A stretch of DNA of 64,000 nt from Blastomonas sp. CACIA14H2 (lineage in GTDB: Bacteria; Pseudomonadota; Alphaproteobacteria; Sphingomonadales; Sphingomonadaceae). A program made the translations under genes and the position numbers. Below, piece by piece: positions 27,816 to 37,007 of this stretch (position 1 is its first letter; each line of letters begins with the position of its first letter). The notes under the pieces were generated by a model, which made no database searches, was not told the DNA's origin, and worked only from the letters and a program-made list of their open reading frames with translations. The stretch is taken from the NCBI GenBank assembly GCA_000503195.1, contig AYSC01000017.1, forward strand, positions 25,797-89,796. Direction: 5' to 3'.

Positions 27816-28826
27816 ATGACCGAGGTCGCCACCCGCCCGCTGATCGACGGCTTTGCCCGCCGCATCAGCTATGTCCGCCTGTCGGTGACCGACCGGTGCG
27901 ATCTGCGCTGCGCCTATTGTATGCCCGAACGCATGCAGTTCCTCCCCAAGGCCGAGGTGTTGAGCCTCGAGGAGCTGCACCGCCTCTCGCTCGCGTTCAT
28001 CGAGCGCGGGGTTCGCAAGATCCGGCTAACCGGGGGCGAGCCGCTGGTGCGGCGCGACGTGATGACGCTGGTGCAGCGGCTGGGACGCGAGATCGGCCAC
28101 GGCCTCGACGAACTTACGCTGACCACCAACGGCACCCAGCTGGAAGAGCATGCCGCAGCGCTGGCCGATGCCGGCGTGCGCCGGATCAACGTGTCGCTCG
28201 ACACGCTCGACCGCGACCTGTTCGCGCGGCTCACCCGGCGCGATGCGCTGGACAGGGTGCTCGCGGGGATCGAAGCGGCCGAGCGGGCTGGGCTCAAGAT
28301 CAAGATCAATGCGGTCGCGCTCAAGGGGCTCAACGAGCAGGAGCTTCCCGCGCTGATCGGCTGGGCGCATGGGCGCGGCCATGACGTGACGCTGATCGAG
28401 GTGATGCCGCTGGGCGAAGTCGAGGAAGACCGGTTCGACCATTATCTGCCGCTGCCGCTGGTGCGCGAGACGCTCGAACAGCGCTGGACGCTGACGCCGA
28501 GCGATCACCGGACCGGCGGGCCGGCGCGCTATTTCGATGTTGCCGAAACCGGCGGCCGGCTCGGCCTGATCACCCCGCTGACCAACAATTTCTGCGCCGG
28601 GTGCAACCGGGTGCGGGTCACCGCGACCGGTCAGATCTACATGTGCCTCGGCCAGAACGACCGGGTCGATCTGCGCGCGGCGATGCGCGGGCCGGACAGC
28701 GATGCCGCACTCGACGCCGCGCTGACGCGCGCGATCCGCGCCAAGCCCGAGCGGCACGATTTCCGCATCGACACGCCAGGCAGCGCGCCTGCGCTCGCGC
28801 GGCACATGTCGACCACCGGCGGCTGA
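27816..28826 (+). CDS. moaA: GTP 3',8-cyclase, molybdenum cofactor biosynthesis
   Basis: Radical SAM enzyme of 336 residues that, with MoaC, converts GTP towards cyclic pyranopterin monophosphate. The first [4Fe-4S] cluster ligands are Cys28, Cys32 and Cys35 (CDLRCAYC); the second, substrate-binding cluster uses Cys260, Cys263 and Cys277 (FCAGCNRVR and MCLG). The essential C-terminal Gly-Gly is the last two residues. moaD and moaE follow; moaC and moaB are not in the window. Confidence 0.97.
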   Translation: MTEVATRPLIDGFARRISYVRLSVTDRCDLRCAYCMPERMQFLPKAEVLSLEELHRLSLAFIERGVRKIRLTGGEPLVRRDVMTLVQRLGREIGHGLDELTLTTNGTQLEEHAAALADAGVRRINVSLDTLDRDLFARLTRRDALDRVLAGIEAAERAGLKIKINAVALKGLNEQELPALIGWAHGRGHDVTLIEVMPLGEVEEDRFDHYLPLPLVRETLEQRWTLTPSDHRTGGPARYFDVAETGGRLGLITPLTNNFCAGCNRVRVTATGQIYMCLGQNDRVDLRAAMRGPDSDAALDAALTRAIRAKPERHDFRIDTPGSAPALARHMSTTGG

Positions 28827-28833
28827 GCGCGCG

Positions 28834-29082
28834 ATGGCGAAACTGCTGTTCTTCGGGCGGCTGGGCGATCTGGCTGGGGGGATCGAGCGATCGATCAGCC
28901 TGTCCGAACCGCACAGCGTGTCAGCGCTGATCGGCGTGCTTGAGGCGGGCGACCAACTGCTCGGCAGCGCGCTGGTCGACCCTAGGATACGCTATGCGCT
29001 CAATGGCGCGATCGTCGATCGCGAGACGCTGGTCGAGGACGATGACGAGCTCGCCTTCCTGCCACCGGTGAGCGGGGGCTGA
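28834..29082 (+). CDS. moaD: Molybdopterin synthase small subunit
   Basis: Ubiquitin-like sulfur carrier of 82 residues. It begins with the FFGRLGDLAG strand-turn and ends in PPVSGG, the C-terminal Gly-Gly that is thiocarboxylated and donates sulfur in molybdopterin synthesis. It starts 7 bases after moaA and ends one base before moaE, so the three form one transcription unit. Confidence 0.94.
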   Translation: MAKLLFFGRLGDLAGGIERSISLSEPHSVSALIGVLEAGDQLLGSALVDPRIRYALNGAIVDRETLVEDDDELAFLPPVSGG

Positions 29083-29083
29083 G

Positions 29084-29557
29084 ATGCTCAGGCGCGTCAC
29101 GATCGCCGCTGCACCGTTCGATCCGGAGGCCGAGATTGCCGCCTTCCGCAAGGCGCTGGACGATTCCGGGGCGATCGTCACCTTCACCGGCCAGGTGCGC
29201 CCCTCGAACGGAGGCGGCAGCGTATCGACGCTCAGCCTGCAGCATTATCCCGGCATGACCGAGCGCGGGATTGAGGCAATGCTCGACCAGGTCGCCGAGC
29301 GCTGGCCGCTCGAGGCGGTGCTTGTCATCCACCGCGTCGGCGACATGGGCCCGCACGATCCGATCGTGCTGGTCGCGACCGCGAGCGCGCATCGCCGCGC
29401 CGCATTCGAAGCCGCCGATTTTCTGATGGATTATCTGAAGAGCCGTGCGCTGTTCTGGAAAAGCGAGACGAGCGCGAGCGGCAAGCTCTGGATCGAGCCG
29501 CGCGACGAGGATTATGCCGATGCCGCGCGCTGGGATGCTTCGCCGGGCGGGCGCTGA
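29084..29557 (+). CDS. moaE: Molybdopterin synthase catalytic subunit
   Basis: Large subunit of molybdopterin synthase, 157 residues, partner of MoaD. Visible family segments are VTFTGQVRP, LSLQHYPGM, IHRVGDMGPHDPIVLV and the catalytic-lysine region DYLKSRALFWKSE. The C-terminus is normal. A strong hairpin overlaps the stop codon at the end of the moa unit. Confidence 0.95.
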   Translation: MLRRVTIAAAPFDPEAEIAAFRKALDDSGAIVTFTGQVRPSNGGGSVSTLSLQHYPGMTERGIEAMLDQVAERWPLEAVLVIHRVGDMGPHDPIVLVATASAHRRAAFEAADFLMDYLKSRALFWKSETSASGKLWIEPRDEDYADAARWDASPGGR

Positions 29558-29578
29558 GGCTTCAGCAGGCCCGCCCGG
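29543..29578 (+). terminator. Strong hairpin at the end of moaE (terminator-like)
   Basis: A 10-bp perfect stem, CCGGGCGGGC (29543-29552) with GCCCGCCCGG (29569-29578), encloses an inner 5-bp stem GCTGA/TCAGC (29553-29557 and 29562-29566) that contains the moaE stop. It lies between convergent genes. There is no T tract on either side, so it may slow or terminate transcription only with help. Confidence 0.5.
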
Positions 29579-29592
29579 GAAGGATCAGTCGA

Positions 29593-30375
29593 TCAGTTAA
29601 CCGCAGCCGGAACCTGGAGGTTCGGAACCTTGCCGTCGGCGGCCTGCTGCGCGAACAGGTCGCGCATGTTCTGCAGCGAGAAGAGGTGCGCATAGATCAG
29701 CGGCAGCGCGCCGTTCTGGTTCAGCTTGCGCAGTTCGTCACCGCGCAGGTCGCGCAGCTTTTCCTCGTTCACCATCTGGAAGCCCTGATAGATGAAGGGC
29801 TGGGCCAGGGTAGCGTGCTCGATCTTGAGCTCGCCGTCCATCAGCAGGTCGTGCTTCTTGAGCTCTTCCATGAAGAAGGCGGTGCCCTGCACGGCGCGCT
29901 CGAAATCCTCGCAGAACTGCAGGATGTTCTTGGTCACTTCGCTCGGCTGGTCGCCGTCGAACAGCGCTTCGCCTTCCTCGAACTCGCCCAGCGCCTCGCA
30001 GGTCGGATCGAAGCACAGCGACAGTTCCTGCGAATCCGGACGCAGGCGCGCGAGCATGAACGGATAGCGACGCACATAGGCGGGGACATAGGCCGGCTTG
30101 CGATACTTGCCGTCATCGTCGAGGAACACGTTGACGCCCTCGTTCATGCCCATCAGCGCCAGCGGAACCGGGTCCGGACCCGCCGAGAAGATGATCGGAT
30201 AGGCGCGCTGCGCCTGGCTGAATTCCTCGGCCGTCAGCGGAATGGCGTGCTGGTTCTTCAGGAAATGCGCGCCTTCCAGCGTCCGCGAGCGGAACTTTGC
30301 ATGGTCCTGGGAATTGAGCGGCACCAGGTCGTTGAAAAGGACCGGCAGGTTGGTGGCTTGCGGCGCACTGGCCAT
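29593..30375 (-). CDS. SapC family protein
   Basis: A 260-residue protein of the SapC family (named for surface-layer-associated proteins; common in sphingomonads and caulobacters). Family features are the NDLVPLN start, the PIIFSAGPDPVPLALMG core and the YVRRYPFMLA segment, with a Glu/Asp-rich middle and a C-terminal LLM-DGELKIEHATLAQP-type region. No signal peptide is visible, and the biochemical role is unknown. It is monocistronic, with a GGAGA ribosome site and its own upstream region. Confidence 0.85.
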   Translation of the reverse strand: MASAPQATNLPVLFNDLVPLNSQDHAKFRSRTLEGAHFLKNQHAIPLTAEEFSQAQRAYPIIFSAGPDPVPLALMGMNEGVNVFLDDDGKYRKPAYVPAYVRRYPFMLARLRPDSQELSLCFDPTCEALGEFEEGEALFDGDQPSEVTKNILQFCEDFERAVQGTAFFMEELKKHDLLMDGELKIEHATLAQPFIYQGFQMVNEEKLRDLRGDELRKLNQNGALPLIYAHLFSLQNMRDLFAQQAADGKVPNLQVPAAVN

Positions 30376-30478
30376 GAAATAATCTCCGCTGACAATGTGA
30401 TTTTATCGGTAGAACCGGATTACGCGCCTTAAGTGGCTGGCAGGCGGCGCGCAAGAGGAACTCGCCGCCGTCGCGGGG

Positions 30479-31915
30479 TCAAAGCGGAACGAGCTTGCCG
30501 GGATTCATGATCCCCTTTGGGTCGAACGCCTGCTTGATCGCGCGCAATGCCATCAGCCGGGCCGCGTCGCTCAGCCGCCCGAGTTCGTCGCGCTTCATCT
30601 GGCCGATGCCATGCTCTGCCGAGATCGACCCTCCCGCCGCGACGACAAGATCGTGGACGAAGCCACTGATTTCCTTGCCGGGATGTTCGGGCCATGTCGC
30701 ACGGTCGGAGCCCTTGGGCGCGGCGACGTGAAAATGGACATTGCCGTCGCCCATATGCCCGAACGCGGCGACTTCGGTGCCGGGAAAGCGCCTCTCGACC
30801 TCGGCCCCTGCTTCGATGATGAAACGCGCCATGTCGGCCACCGGAACGCTGATATCGTGCTGCATGGCAGGGCCTTCGGCGCGCTCGGCCTCGGAGATCG
30901 AATCGCGCAGCTTCCAGAATGCTTCGGCCTGCGATTCGCTCGACGAGATGGCCGCATCCTGCACCAGGTCGCGCTCGAAGGCTTCGGCCATCAGCGCTTC
31001 GGCCAGCTCCTGCGGCGGCGGGGCGGCGGCATTGTCGCGCGCAAATTCGATCAGCACATGCCAACGATGCGCGCTTGCCAGCGGCGCCCGGGTGCCGGGA
31101 ATGTGGTGCAGCACATTGGCGAGGCAGCGCTGGGGGACGATCTCGAAGCCCTCCATCTCGCGGCCCGCGCGCGCCTCGAGCATCAGCAGCAGTTCGCGCG
31201 CTGCGAGCGGCGAGTGCACCCCGGCCCAGACCACGGCGCGGTCGATCAGCGCGGGGACGAGCTTCAATGTCGCGGCGGTGACGATGCCGAGCGTCCCTTC
31301 CGCGCCGACAAGCAGGTGGCGGATATCGTAGCCGCGATTGTCCTTCTTGAGCGTGGCGAGGCCGTGATAGATCGAGCCATCGGGCAGCACCGCTTCCACC
31401 CCCTCGACCAGCGCGCGCATCGTGCCGTGGCGCAGCACCTGCGTGCCCCCGGCATTGGTCGAAACCAGCCCGCCCACGGTCGCCGAGCCCTTGCCGCCCA
31501 GGGTCAGCGGGAAGCGCAGTCCCTGCGCGGCGACCGCCTCGTGCAGCGTCTGCAGCACCACGCCCGCTTCTGCGACGACGGTGCGCGCGGCAGGATCGAT
31601 CTCCCTGATCGCGTTCATCCGCCGGGTGCTGAGCAACAGCGCACCGCCGCCGGAATCGGGCGTCGCGCCGCCGACCATGCCGCTATTGCCGCCCTGGGGA
31701 ACGATCGGCGTCCCGGTCTCGCTCGCCAGGCGGACGATCTCGGCGAGCTCCTGCGCATTGGCGGGAGCGACCATCGCCATCGCCGCGCCATGATAGCGCC
31801 CGCGCCAGTCGGTCAGCCAGGGGGCCAGGTCCTGCGCATCGGTGGTGATGCCTTTGGGCCCCAGCAGCGCGGAAAGCCGGTCGGTGAGCTGGGGGCGGGG
31901 GAGCGTCTCGGTCAT
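30479..31915 (-). CDS. FAD-binding oxidoreductase, D-2-hydroxyglutarate/D-lactate dehydrogenase type
   Basis: A 478-residue flavoenzyme of the VAO/PCMH family. The FAD-binding domain shows PQGGNSGMVGGA and NAGGTQVLRHGTMRALV; the C-terminal substrate domain shows FGHMGDGNVHFHV and SAEHGIGQMKRDEL, the metal-histidine motif shared by D-2-hydroxyglutarate dehydrogenase, glycolate oxidase GlcD and D-lactate dehydrogenases. The single-gene setting without glcE/glcF favours D-2-hydroxyglutarate dehydrogenase, the likely source of serA by-product removal. ATG at 31915 (MTETLPRP) is preferred to an upstream in-frame start. Confidence 0.87.
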   Translation of the reverse strand: MTETLPRPQLTDRLSALLGPKGITTDAQDLAPWLTDWRGRYHGAAMAMVAPANAQELAEIVRLASETGTPIVPQGGNSGMVGGATPDSGGGALLLSTRRMNAIREIDPAARTVVAEAGVVLQTLHEAVAAQGLRFPLTLGGKGSATVGGLVSTNAGGTQVLRHGTMRALVEGVEAVLPDGSIYHGLATLKKDNRGYDIRHLLVGAEGTLGIVTAATLKLVPALIDRAVVWAGVHSPLAARELLLMLEARAGREMEGFEIVPQRCLANVLHHIPGTRAPLASAHRWHVLIEFARDNAAAPPPQELAEALMAEAFERDLVQDAAISSSESQAEAFWKLRDSISEAERAEGPAMQHDISVPVADMARFIIEAGAEVERRFPGTEVAAFGHMGDGNVHFHVAAPKGSDRATWPEHPGKEISGFVHDLVVAAGGSISAEHGIGQMKRDELGRLSDAARLMALRAIKQAFDPKGIMNPGKLVPL

Positions 31916-32109
31916 GCCCCGCCTGATACACCGCGGACCCGGCCACGACAATCGTGAGGCGAGCAGGGCGCCGGTGGCAAAAATGACACATCAGCGGACA
32001 AAACGGTGCTTGCCCATGGCGGATCGGGAGCGTTAATCCGCTGTTCAAACGCCCGGACTAACCCGGGTTCTCGGGGCTAAACGGGTCTGGAGGTTCGCCG
32101 CGCGCGGCC

Positions 32110-32646
32110 ATGGCATATGTCGAAACCTTGCTGGGGGTGCTTTTGCTGAGCTCGCTGCCATTGGCAGACGAGCGCCGCAGCGCTGCGGAAGAGACTCCGG
32201 CAGGCGTGCCCGTCCAGATCGGCGAGGCGCTCGACCCGCGGCCCGAGATCGTGGCGCAGGTGCGGATCGAGCAGCGCATCATCATCCGGGTACCGCGCCA
32301 GTCCTTTTCGCGATCGTCGCTGCTGCCCGCGCCGCCGCCCCCGCGCCGCGCGCCTCAGCCCGAACTGCCCAAGTTCGAGCGGCGCAAGGTCGGCAAGTGC
32401 CTTGCGATGCGCGATGTCACCGGGGTCCGCGTGATCAACGACGACATGCTGGTGCTGTTCATGCGCGACCAGCGGATGATCGAGGCCGAGCTCGAGCGGT
32501 CGTGCAGCGCGCGCGAATTCTACCAGGGCTTCTACATGGAGCGCAGCGGCGACGGGCGGTTGTGCGTCGACCGCGATCTGCTGCAGGCGCGTTCGGGCAG
32601 CAAGTGCGAGGTCAACAAGCTGCGTCAGCTCGTCCCGGAAGACTGA
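32110..32646 (+). CDS. Proline/arginine-rich protein of unknown function, possibly exported
   Basis: A 178-residue protein I do not recognise. The N-terminus (YVETLLGVLLLSSLPLADE) is hydrophobic but lacks a positive charge, so export is uncertain. Residues about 70-85 are a Pro/Arg-rich linker (APPPPRRAPQPELP). The C-terminal domain has four cysteines (VGKCLAM, RSCSAREF, RLCVDRD, SKCEVNK) that could form two disulfides, supporting an extracytoplasmic location. The Shine-Dalgarno GGAGG lies unusually far (about 15 bases) upstream, so the true start could differ. It is followed by a helicase gene. Confidence 0.6.
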   Translation: MAYVETLLGVLLLSSLPLADERRSAAEETPAGVPVQIGEALDPRPEIVAQVRIEQRIIIRVPRQSFSRSSLLPAPPPPRRAPQPELPKFERRKVGKCLAMRDVTGVRVINDDMLVLFMRDQRMIEAELERSCSAREFYQGFYMERSGDGRLCVDRDLLQARSGSKCEVNKLRQLVPED

Positions 32647-32779
32647 ATCCGCCGCGGCGATCCGGCGCACCAAGGTTGACTTTCGGGCATTGTTTGCGCA
32701 TGGCGCGCGTGTGGCCAATGGCCAGGCAAGGATGGTGCGACGAAATGTGCCGCGCCGCTGCCTTTTTTTCGGATATTCT

Positions 32780-34153
32780 ATGATATTTGCCGATCTCGGC
32801 CTTTCCGACAAGTTGATCCAGGCCGTAACCGATTCCGGCTATACCACCCCCACGCCCATTCAGGCGCAGGCCATTCCCCCGGTGCTGATGATGCGCGACC
32901 TGATCGGCATCGCGCAGACGGGGACGGGCAAGACGGCGAGCTTCGTGCTGCCGATGATCGACATCCTGGCCGAGGGGCGCAGCCGCGCGCGCATGCCGCG
33001 CTCGCTGATCCTCGAGCCGACGCGCGAACTCGCCGCGCAGGTCGCCGAGAATTTCGAGAAATACGGCAAGTATCACAAGCTCTCGATGGCGTTGCTGATC
33101 GGCGGCGTGTCGATGGGCGATCAGGTCAAGGCACTGGAAAAAGGAGTCGACGTGCTGATCGCGACCCCGGGCCGGCTGATGGACCTGTACGATCGCGGCA
33201 ACATCCTGCTCACCGGCTGCAACCTGCTGGTGATCGACGAGGCCGACCGGATGCTCGACATGGGGTTCATTCCCGATATCGAGACGATCTGCACCCGGCT
33301 GCCCGCGCAGCGCCAGACGCTGCTCTTCTCCGCGACGATGCCGCCGCCGATCAAGAAGCTGGCCGACAAGTTCCTCAACAATCCCAAGTCGATCGAGGTC
33401 GCGCGCACCGGCAGCGCGAATGCGTCGATCGAGCAGGGCAAGGTGCGCGTCTCCTCCCGGCGCAAGCGCGACACGCTGTTCAATATGCTCGATTCCGGCG
33501 TGCAGACCGCGATCATCTTCTGCAACCGCAAGACCACGGTGCGCGATCTCAACAAGGCGCTGCGTCAGGGTGGGTTCGACAGCGGCGAGATCCATGGCGA
33601 CATGGAACAGAGCGCGCGCCTGGCCGAGCTGGAAAAGTTCAAGAACGGCACGATCAACATTCTTGTCGCCTCGGACGTCGCCGCGCGCGGGCTCGACATC
33701 AAGGGCGTGAGCCATGTGTTCAACTTCGATGCGCCCTGGCATCCCGACGATTATGTCCACCGCATCGGTCGCACGGGCCGTGCCGGCGCGACCGGCAAGG
33801 CGTTCACCTTCATCACCGAGGAAGATGCCGAGGCGCTGGCCAATATCGAGAAGCTGATCGGCACGACGATCCCCGAAGTGGTGGTCGAGGGCGTCGAGGC
33901 TTCGCCGCAGGACGAGAAGCCGCGCGACAAGCCCGCCAAGGGACGTGCGCCTCGCAAGAGCGAGGAGCGCAAGCCCGCCGAACGCAAGGCGCGCGAGGAC
34001 AAGCCGCGTGACGAGAAGCCGCGTGCGGAGAAGTCGCGCGACGATCGCCGCAAGCCTGCACGCCCGCGCCGCGAGGAACGCGACGACGGTCCCGACGATG
34101 GATGGAACGGCCCGATGCCGGACTTTCTCTCGGTCGGTTTCGGCACCAGCTGA
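32780..34153 (+). CDS. DEAD-box RNA helicase, RhlE-like
   Basis: ATP-dependent RNA helicase of 457 residues. All core motifs are present: Q motif (FADLGLSDKL...PTPIQAQAIP), I AQTGTGKT, Ia PTRELA, II VIDEADR (the DEAD sequence), III SATMP, V VASDVAARGLD and VI HRIGRTGRAG. The C-terminal 85 residues are a charged Lys/Arg/Glu/Asp low-complexity tail (repeats of KPRDEK type), a common RNA-binding feature of RhlE proteins, ending in a conserved MPDFLSVGFG. Role is probably ribosome assembly or cold-related RNA remodelling. A weak ribosome site and a T-rich run precede the start. Confidence 0.92.
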   Translation: MIFADLGLSDKLIQAVTDSGYTTPTPIQAQAIPPVLMMRDLIGIAQTGTGKTASFVLPMIDILAEGRSRARMPRSLILEPTRELAAQVAENFEKYGKYHKLSMALLIGGVSMGDQVKALEKGVDVLIATPGRLMDLYDRGNILLTGCNLLVIDEADRMLDMGFIPDIETICTRLPAQRQTLLFSATMPPPIKKLADKFLNNPKSIEVARTGSANASIEQGKVRVSSRRKRDTLFNMLDSGVQTAIIFCNRKTTVRDLNKALRQGGFDSGEIHGDMEQSARLAELEKFKNGTINILVASDVAARGLDIKGVSHVFNFDAPWHPDDYVHRIGRTGRAGATGKAFTFITEEDAEALANIEKLIGTTIPEVVVEGVEASPQDEKPRDKPAKGRAPRKSEERKPAERKAREDKPRDEKPRAEKSRDDRRKPARPRREERDDGPDDGWNGPMPDFLSVGFGTS

Positions 34154-34175
34154 GCCCTAGCCGCCGACGGCGCGT

Positions 34176-35048
34176 TCAGCCGCCGCTCTGGTCCTTGCGC
34201 GCCTTGTCGAGCAACCCGGCCAGCGACGCCGTGGCGCTGCCGCGCTTGGCGGGCTTGGGCTGATCGGGCGAGGGCGCCCAGCCGCTCAGATACAGAATCT
34301 CGAACCGCTCGGGCGTCTTGCCATCGCTATCGGCGTCCTCGGCAAAGCGCTGCATCGCCGCCAGCAGTCCCAGCTTTCCGACCGCAGGTCCGGACGTGGC
34401 CAATGTGTTGGTCCAGCCATGCGCGCGCAGATCGGCGATCAGTGCGGGCAGCGACGAATAGCGCACATTCAGCGTATCGCTGTCCGCCACCGGCATGGCA
34501 AAGCGCGCGCGCTGGAGCAGATCGCCCGCCGCGCGGACATCGATCTGCGGATGGATGCGCGCCGCGACCCCGCGCCCGCCAGCTTCGTCCGCTGCCAGCA
34601 TCGCCGCCTTGAGCCGCGGCAGCGAGCCCGCGCCGATCATCGCGGCCATCATCAGCCCGTCGGGGCGCAGCGATCGGTTGATCTGGATGAGCGCGCCGGG
34701 AAGATCGTTGACGCTGTCGAGCGTGCCCAGCGCGATCACCAGATCGAAGCTCGCCGGTGCGAAGGGCAGCAGGTCCTCGTCGTACTCAATGTCGCGCCCG
34801 ATCGGCCCGGCCAGCGTGAGGCGCATGCCCCGTCCTTCCAGTGCCGCGATCAGACTCGGCGGAGCCATGCCCAGCACCAGCGCTTCGCCGAAATCGCGCG
34901 TCACCCAGCCGAGCCGCTCGACGATTTCGTCCGCCATATGCTCGGCAAGGAAAGCGCCGTGAAGCTGCGCCAGCCGGGCGCCGCGCGCCATCGCGAGACG
35001 GCGGCGCTGCGGCGAGAAGAGCTGGCGGGGGGCGCTATCCTGGTTCAT
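34176..35048 (-). CDS. SAM-dependent methyltransferase-like protein (BioC/NDUFAF5-like)
   Basis: A 290-residue protein with a class I methyltransferase fold. It resembles the alphaproteobacterial relatives of mitochondrial complex I assembly factor NDUFAF5: an N-terminal FSPQRRRLAMARGARL helix, a degraded SAM-binding glycine loop (EALVLGMAPPSL), then LPFAPASFDLVIALGTLDSVNDLPGAL and LRPDGLMMAAMIG. The replaced glycine motif makes activity uncertain. The C-terminus ends in a SLAGLLDKARKDQS segment. It is divergent from comF. Confidence 0.75.
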   Translation of the reverse strand: MNQDSAPRQLFSPQRRRLAMARGARLAQLHGAFLAEHMADEIVERLGWVTRDFGEALVLGMAPPSLIAALEGRGMRLTLAGPIGRDIEYDEDLLPFAPASFDLVIALGTLDSVNDLPGALIQINRSLRPDGLMMAAMIGAGSLPRLKAAMLAADEAGGRGVAARIHPQIDVRAAGDLLQRARFAMPVADSDTLNVRYSSLPALIADLRAHGWTNTLATSGPAVGKLGLLAAMQRFAEDADSDGKTPERFEILYLSGWAPSPDQPKPAKRGSATASLAGLLDKARKDQSGG

Positions 35049-35089
35049 CGCGGCCTTGTGCCGATGCAGCAGCCGCGCGACAAGGGGGC

Positions 35090-35836
35090 ATGTCGCTTGC
35101 CACCGCCCTCAGCCCGCTGGTCGATCTGGTGCTGCCCCCGCGCTGCCCCGGCTGCGGCGTGCTGGTCGAGGACGACCTGCAATTCTGCTCAGAGTGCTGG
35201 AATGCGCTGCGCTTCATCAGCGATCCCAGCTGCGCATCGTGCGGCAAGCCCTTCTCCGACGGGCGCGATGCCGACCTGGTCTGCGCCGAATGCCTCGCCG
35301 ATCCGCCGCTGCACGACGGCATCAAGGCGGCGGTGCTCTATGACGATCTGTCGCGCTCGATCGTGCTCAAGCTCAAGCATGGCGGCAAGATCGGCCTGGC
35401 GCGGCTGATCGCGCGGCACCTGCAGCGGCATATTCCGCAGGACCAGGCCGATCTGGTGCTGGTTCCGGTGCCGCTGCATCGCTGGCGGCTGTGGCGGCGC
35501 GGGTTCAACCAGTCGATCCTGATCGCGCGCGAACTGGCGCGGCCGCATGCCCTTGCGGTCGAGACCGATGTGCTGCGCCGCATCCGCGCGACTCCGCCGC
35601 TCAAGGGCATGACGCGCAAGCAGCGCGGGCTCGCGGTGCAGGGGGTGTTCGCGATCCCCAAGGACCGGCGCGATCGCATCCGGGGCAAGAATGTTCTGTT
35701 GATCGACGATGTCTATACCACCGGCGCGACCTCGCGAGCGTGCGTGCGGCTGCTCAAGCAGGCGGGTGCGGCGAAGGTGACGATCTTCTGCTGGGCGCGG
35801 GTGCTGCGCGAGGGCGACGAGGGTGCGGATATGTGA
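35090..35836 (+). CDS. comF: ComF family phosphoribosyltransferase-like protein
   Basis: A 248-residue protein with an N-terminal four-plus-cysteine zinc ribbon (CPGCGVL, FCSECW, CASCGKPF, CAEC) and a C-terminal phosphoribosyltransferase fold carrying the PRPP loop VLLIDDVYTTGATSRAC. ComF/GntX proteins take part in DNA uptake in competent bacteria; in others the role is unclear. The ATG at 35090 follows AAGGGGGC. It begins a plus-strand set with glutaredoxin, an amidase and DUF1178. Confidence 0.9.
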   Translation: MSLATALSPLVDLVLPPRCPGCGVLVEDDLQFCSECWNALRFISDPSCASCGKPFSDGRDADLVCAECLADPPLHDGIKAAVLYDDLSRSIVLKLKHGGKIGLARLIARHLQRHIPQDQADLVLVPVPLHRWRLWRRGFNQSILIARELARPHALAVETDVLRRIRATPPLKGMTRKQRGLAVQGVFAIPKDRRDRIRGKNVLLIDDVYTTGATSRACVRLLKQAGAAKVTIFCWARVLREGDEGADM

Positions 35837-35904
35837 CAGCGCCATGGCGCGGCTGTTGCATTTCCGCGCAAAACGCCCAAATATCGGGGGCGGAGGACGC
35901 TTTC

Positions 35905-36162
35905 ATGGCCAAGGTCGAGATCTATACCAAATTTACCTGCCCCTATTGCTACAGGGCCAAGTCGCTGCTGAGCAAGAAGGGTGTGGAATTCGACGAGACC
36001 GAAGTGTCGATGGGCGGCGAGCCCAAGGCCGAGATGATCCGCCGCGCCGGAGGCCGCACCACCGTGCCGCAGATCTTCATCGATGGCCGACATATCGGCG
36101 GGTCGGACGATCTGGCCGCGCTCGACCGCGAGGGCAAGCTCGACCCGCTGCTGGGGCTGTGA
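35905..36162 (+). CDS. grxC: Glutaredoxin 3
   Basis: Thiol-disulfide oxidoreductase of 85 residues. The dithiol active site CPYC sits near residue 12, followed by the TVPQIFIDG cis-proline segment and GGSDDLAAL glutathione-binding turn. It uses glutathione to reduce protein disulfides and ribonucleotide reductase. ATG at 35905 follows a GGAGG site. A nitrilase-family amidase follows after 17 bases; relatives of that enzyme repair deaminated glutathione, so the pair may share glutathione maintenance (inference). Confidence 0.95.
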   Translation: MAKVEIYTKFTCPYCYRAKSLLSKKGVEFDETEVSMGGEPKAEMIRRAGGRTTVPQIFIDGRHIGGSDDLAALDREGKLDPLLGL

Positions 36163-36179
36163 GGTCGGGAACCGAGCAC

Positions 36180-37007
36180 ATGAAGATTGCCGTGCTGCAG
36201 ATGACGGCAGGGATCCACCCTGCGCAAAACGCGCGCACGCTCGTGCAGGCGGTGCGCGATGCCAGGGCGGGCGGCGCGGAGATGCTGTTCACGCCCGAAA
36301 TGTCGAACCTGATCGACCGCAACCGCGCCCGCGCTTCGCAGACGATCCGCAGCGAGGGCGAGGACAATGTGCTCGCCGAGGTCCGCGCCGCCGCGGCCGA
36401 ACACGGACTGTGGGTGCATCTTGGCTCGCTGGCGGTCAGGGGCGATGCGCCCGACGCCAAATGGCGCAATCGCGCGTTCGTGATTGCGCCCGATGGCGGC
36501 ATCGCGGCGCGCTATGACAAGATCCATCTGTTCGATGTCGATCTGGCCTCGGGTGAGAGCTGGCGCGAGTCCGCCGTCTATGAGGGCGGCGAGCAGGCGG
36601 TTGCGGTGCAGCTTCCGCGCGCCGTACTCGGCCTGTCGATCTGCTACGACATCCGCTTTTCCGCGGTCTATTCCGCATTGAGCCGCGCCGGGGCCGACAT
36701 TATCGCTGTCCCGGCGGCGTTCACCGTCCCGACCGGGCAGGCGCACTGGCATGTGTTGCTGCGCGCACGGGCGATCGAGAATGCGAGCTTCGTCGTCGCC
36801 GCCGCGCAGACCGGCGAGCATGAAGACGGCCGCAGCACTTATGGTCACAGCCTGGTGATCGATCCCTGGGGCGAGATCCTGCTCGACATGGGCGAGGCGC
36901 CCGGGCTGGGCTTTGCCGAGCTCGACCTCGCACGCATCGCCGATGTGCGCGCGCGCGTCCCCGTCATCGCCAACCGCAGGCCGGTCGCGGAGGCGGTGCG
37001 GCCATGA
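36180..37007 (+). CDS. Carbon-nitrogen hydrolase, Nit1-like (deaminated glutathione amidase type)
   Basis: A 275-residue amidase of the nitrilase superfamily. The catalytic triad is visible: Glu40 in FTPEMSN, Lys114 in YDKIHLFDVD and Cys155 in SICYDIRF. The KIHLFDVD and CYDIRF forms are typical of the Nit1/NIT group, which hydrolyses deaminated glutathione. ATG at 36180 gives the normal MKIAVLQMT start. The stop overlaps the DUF1178 start (ATGA). Glutaredoxin is the upstream neighbour. Confidence 0.9.
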   Translation: MKIAVLQMTAGIHPAQNARTLVQAVRDARAGGAEMLFTPEMSNLIDRNRARASQTIRSEGEDNVLAEVRAAAAEHGLWVHLGSLAVRGDAPDAKWRNRAFVIAPDGGIAARYDKIHLFDVDLASGESWRESAVYEGGEQAVAVQLPRAVLGLSICYDIRFSAVYSALSRAGADIIAVPAAFTVPTGQAHWHVLLRARAIENASFVVAAAQTGEHEDGRSTYGHSLVIDPWGEILLDMGEAPGLGFAELDLARIADVRARVPVIANRRPVAEAVRP

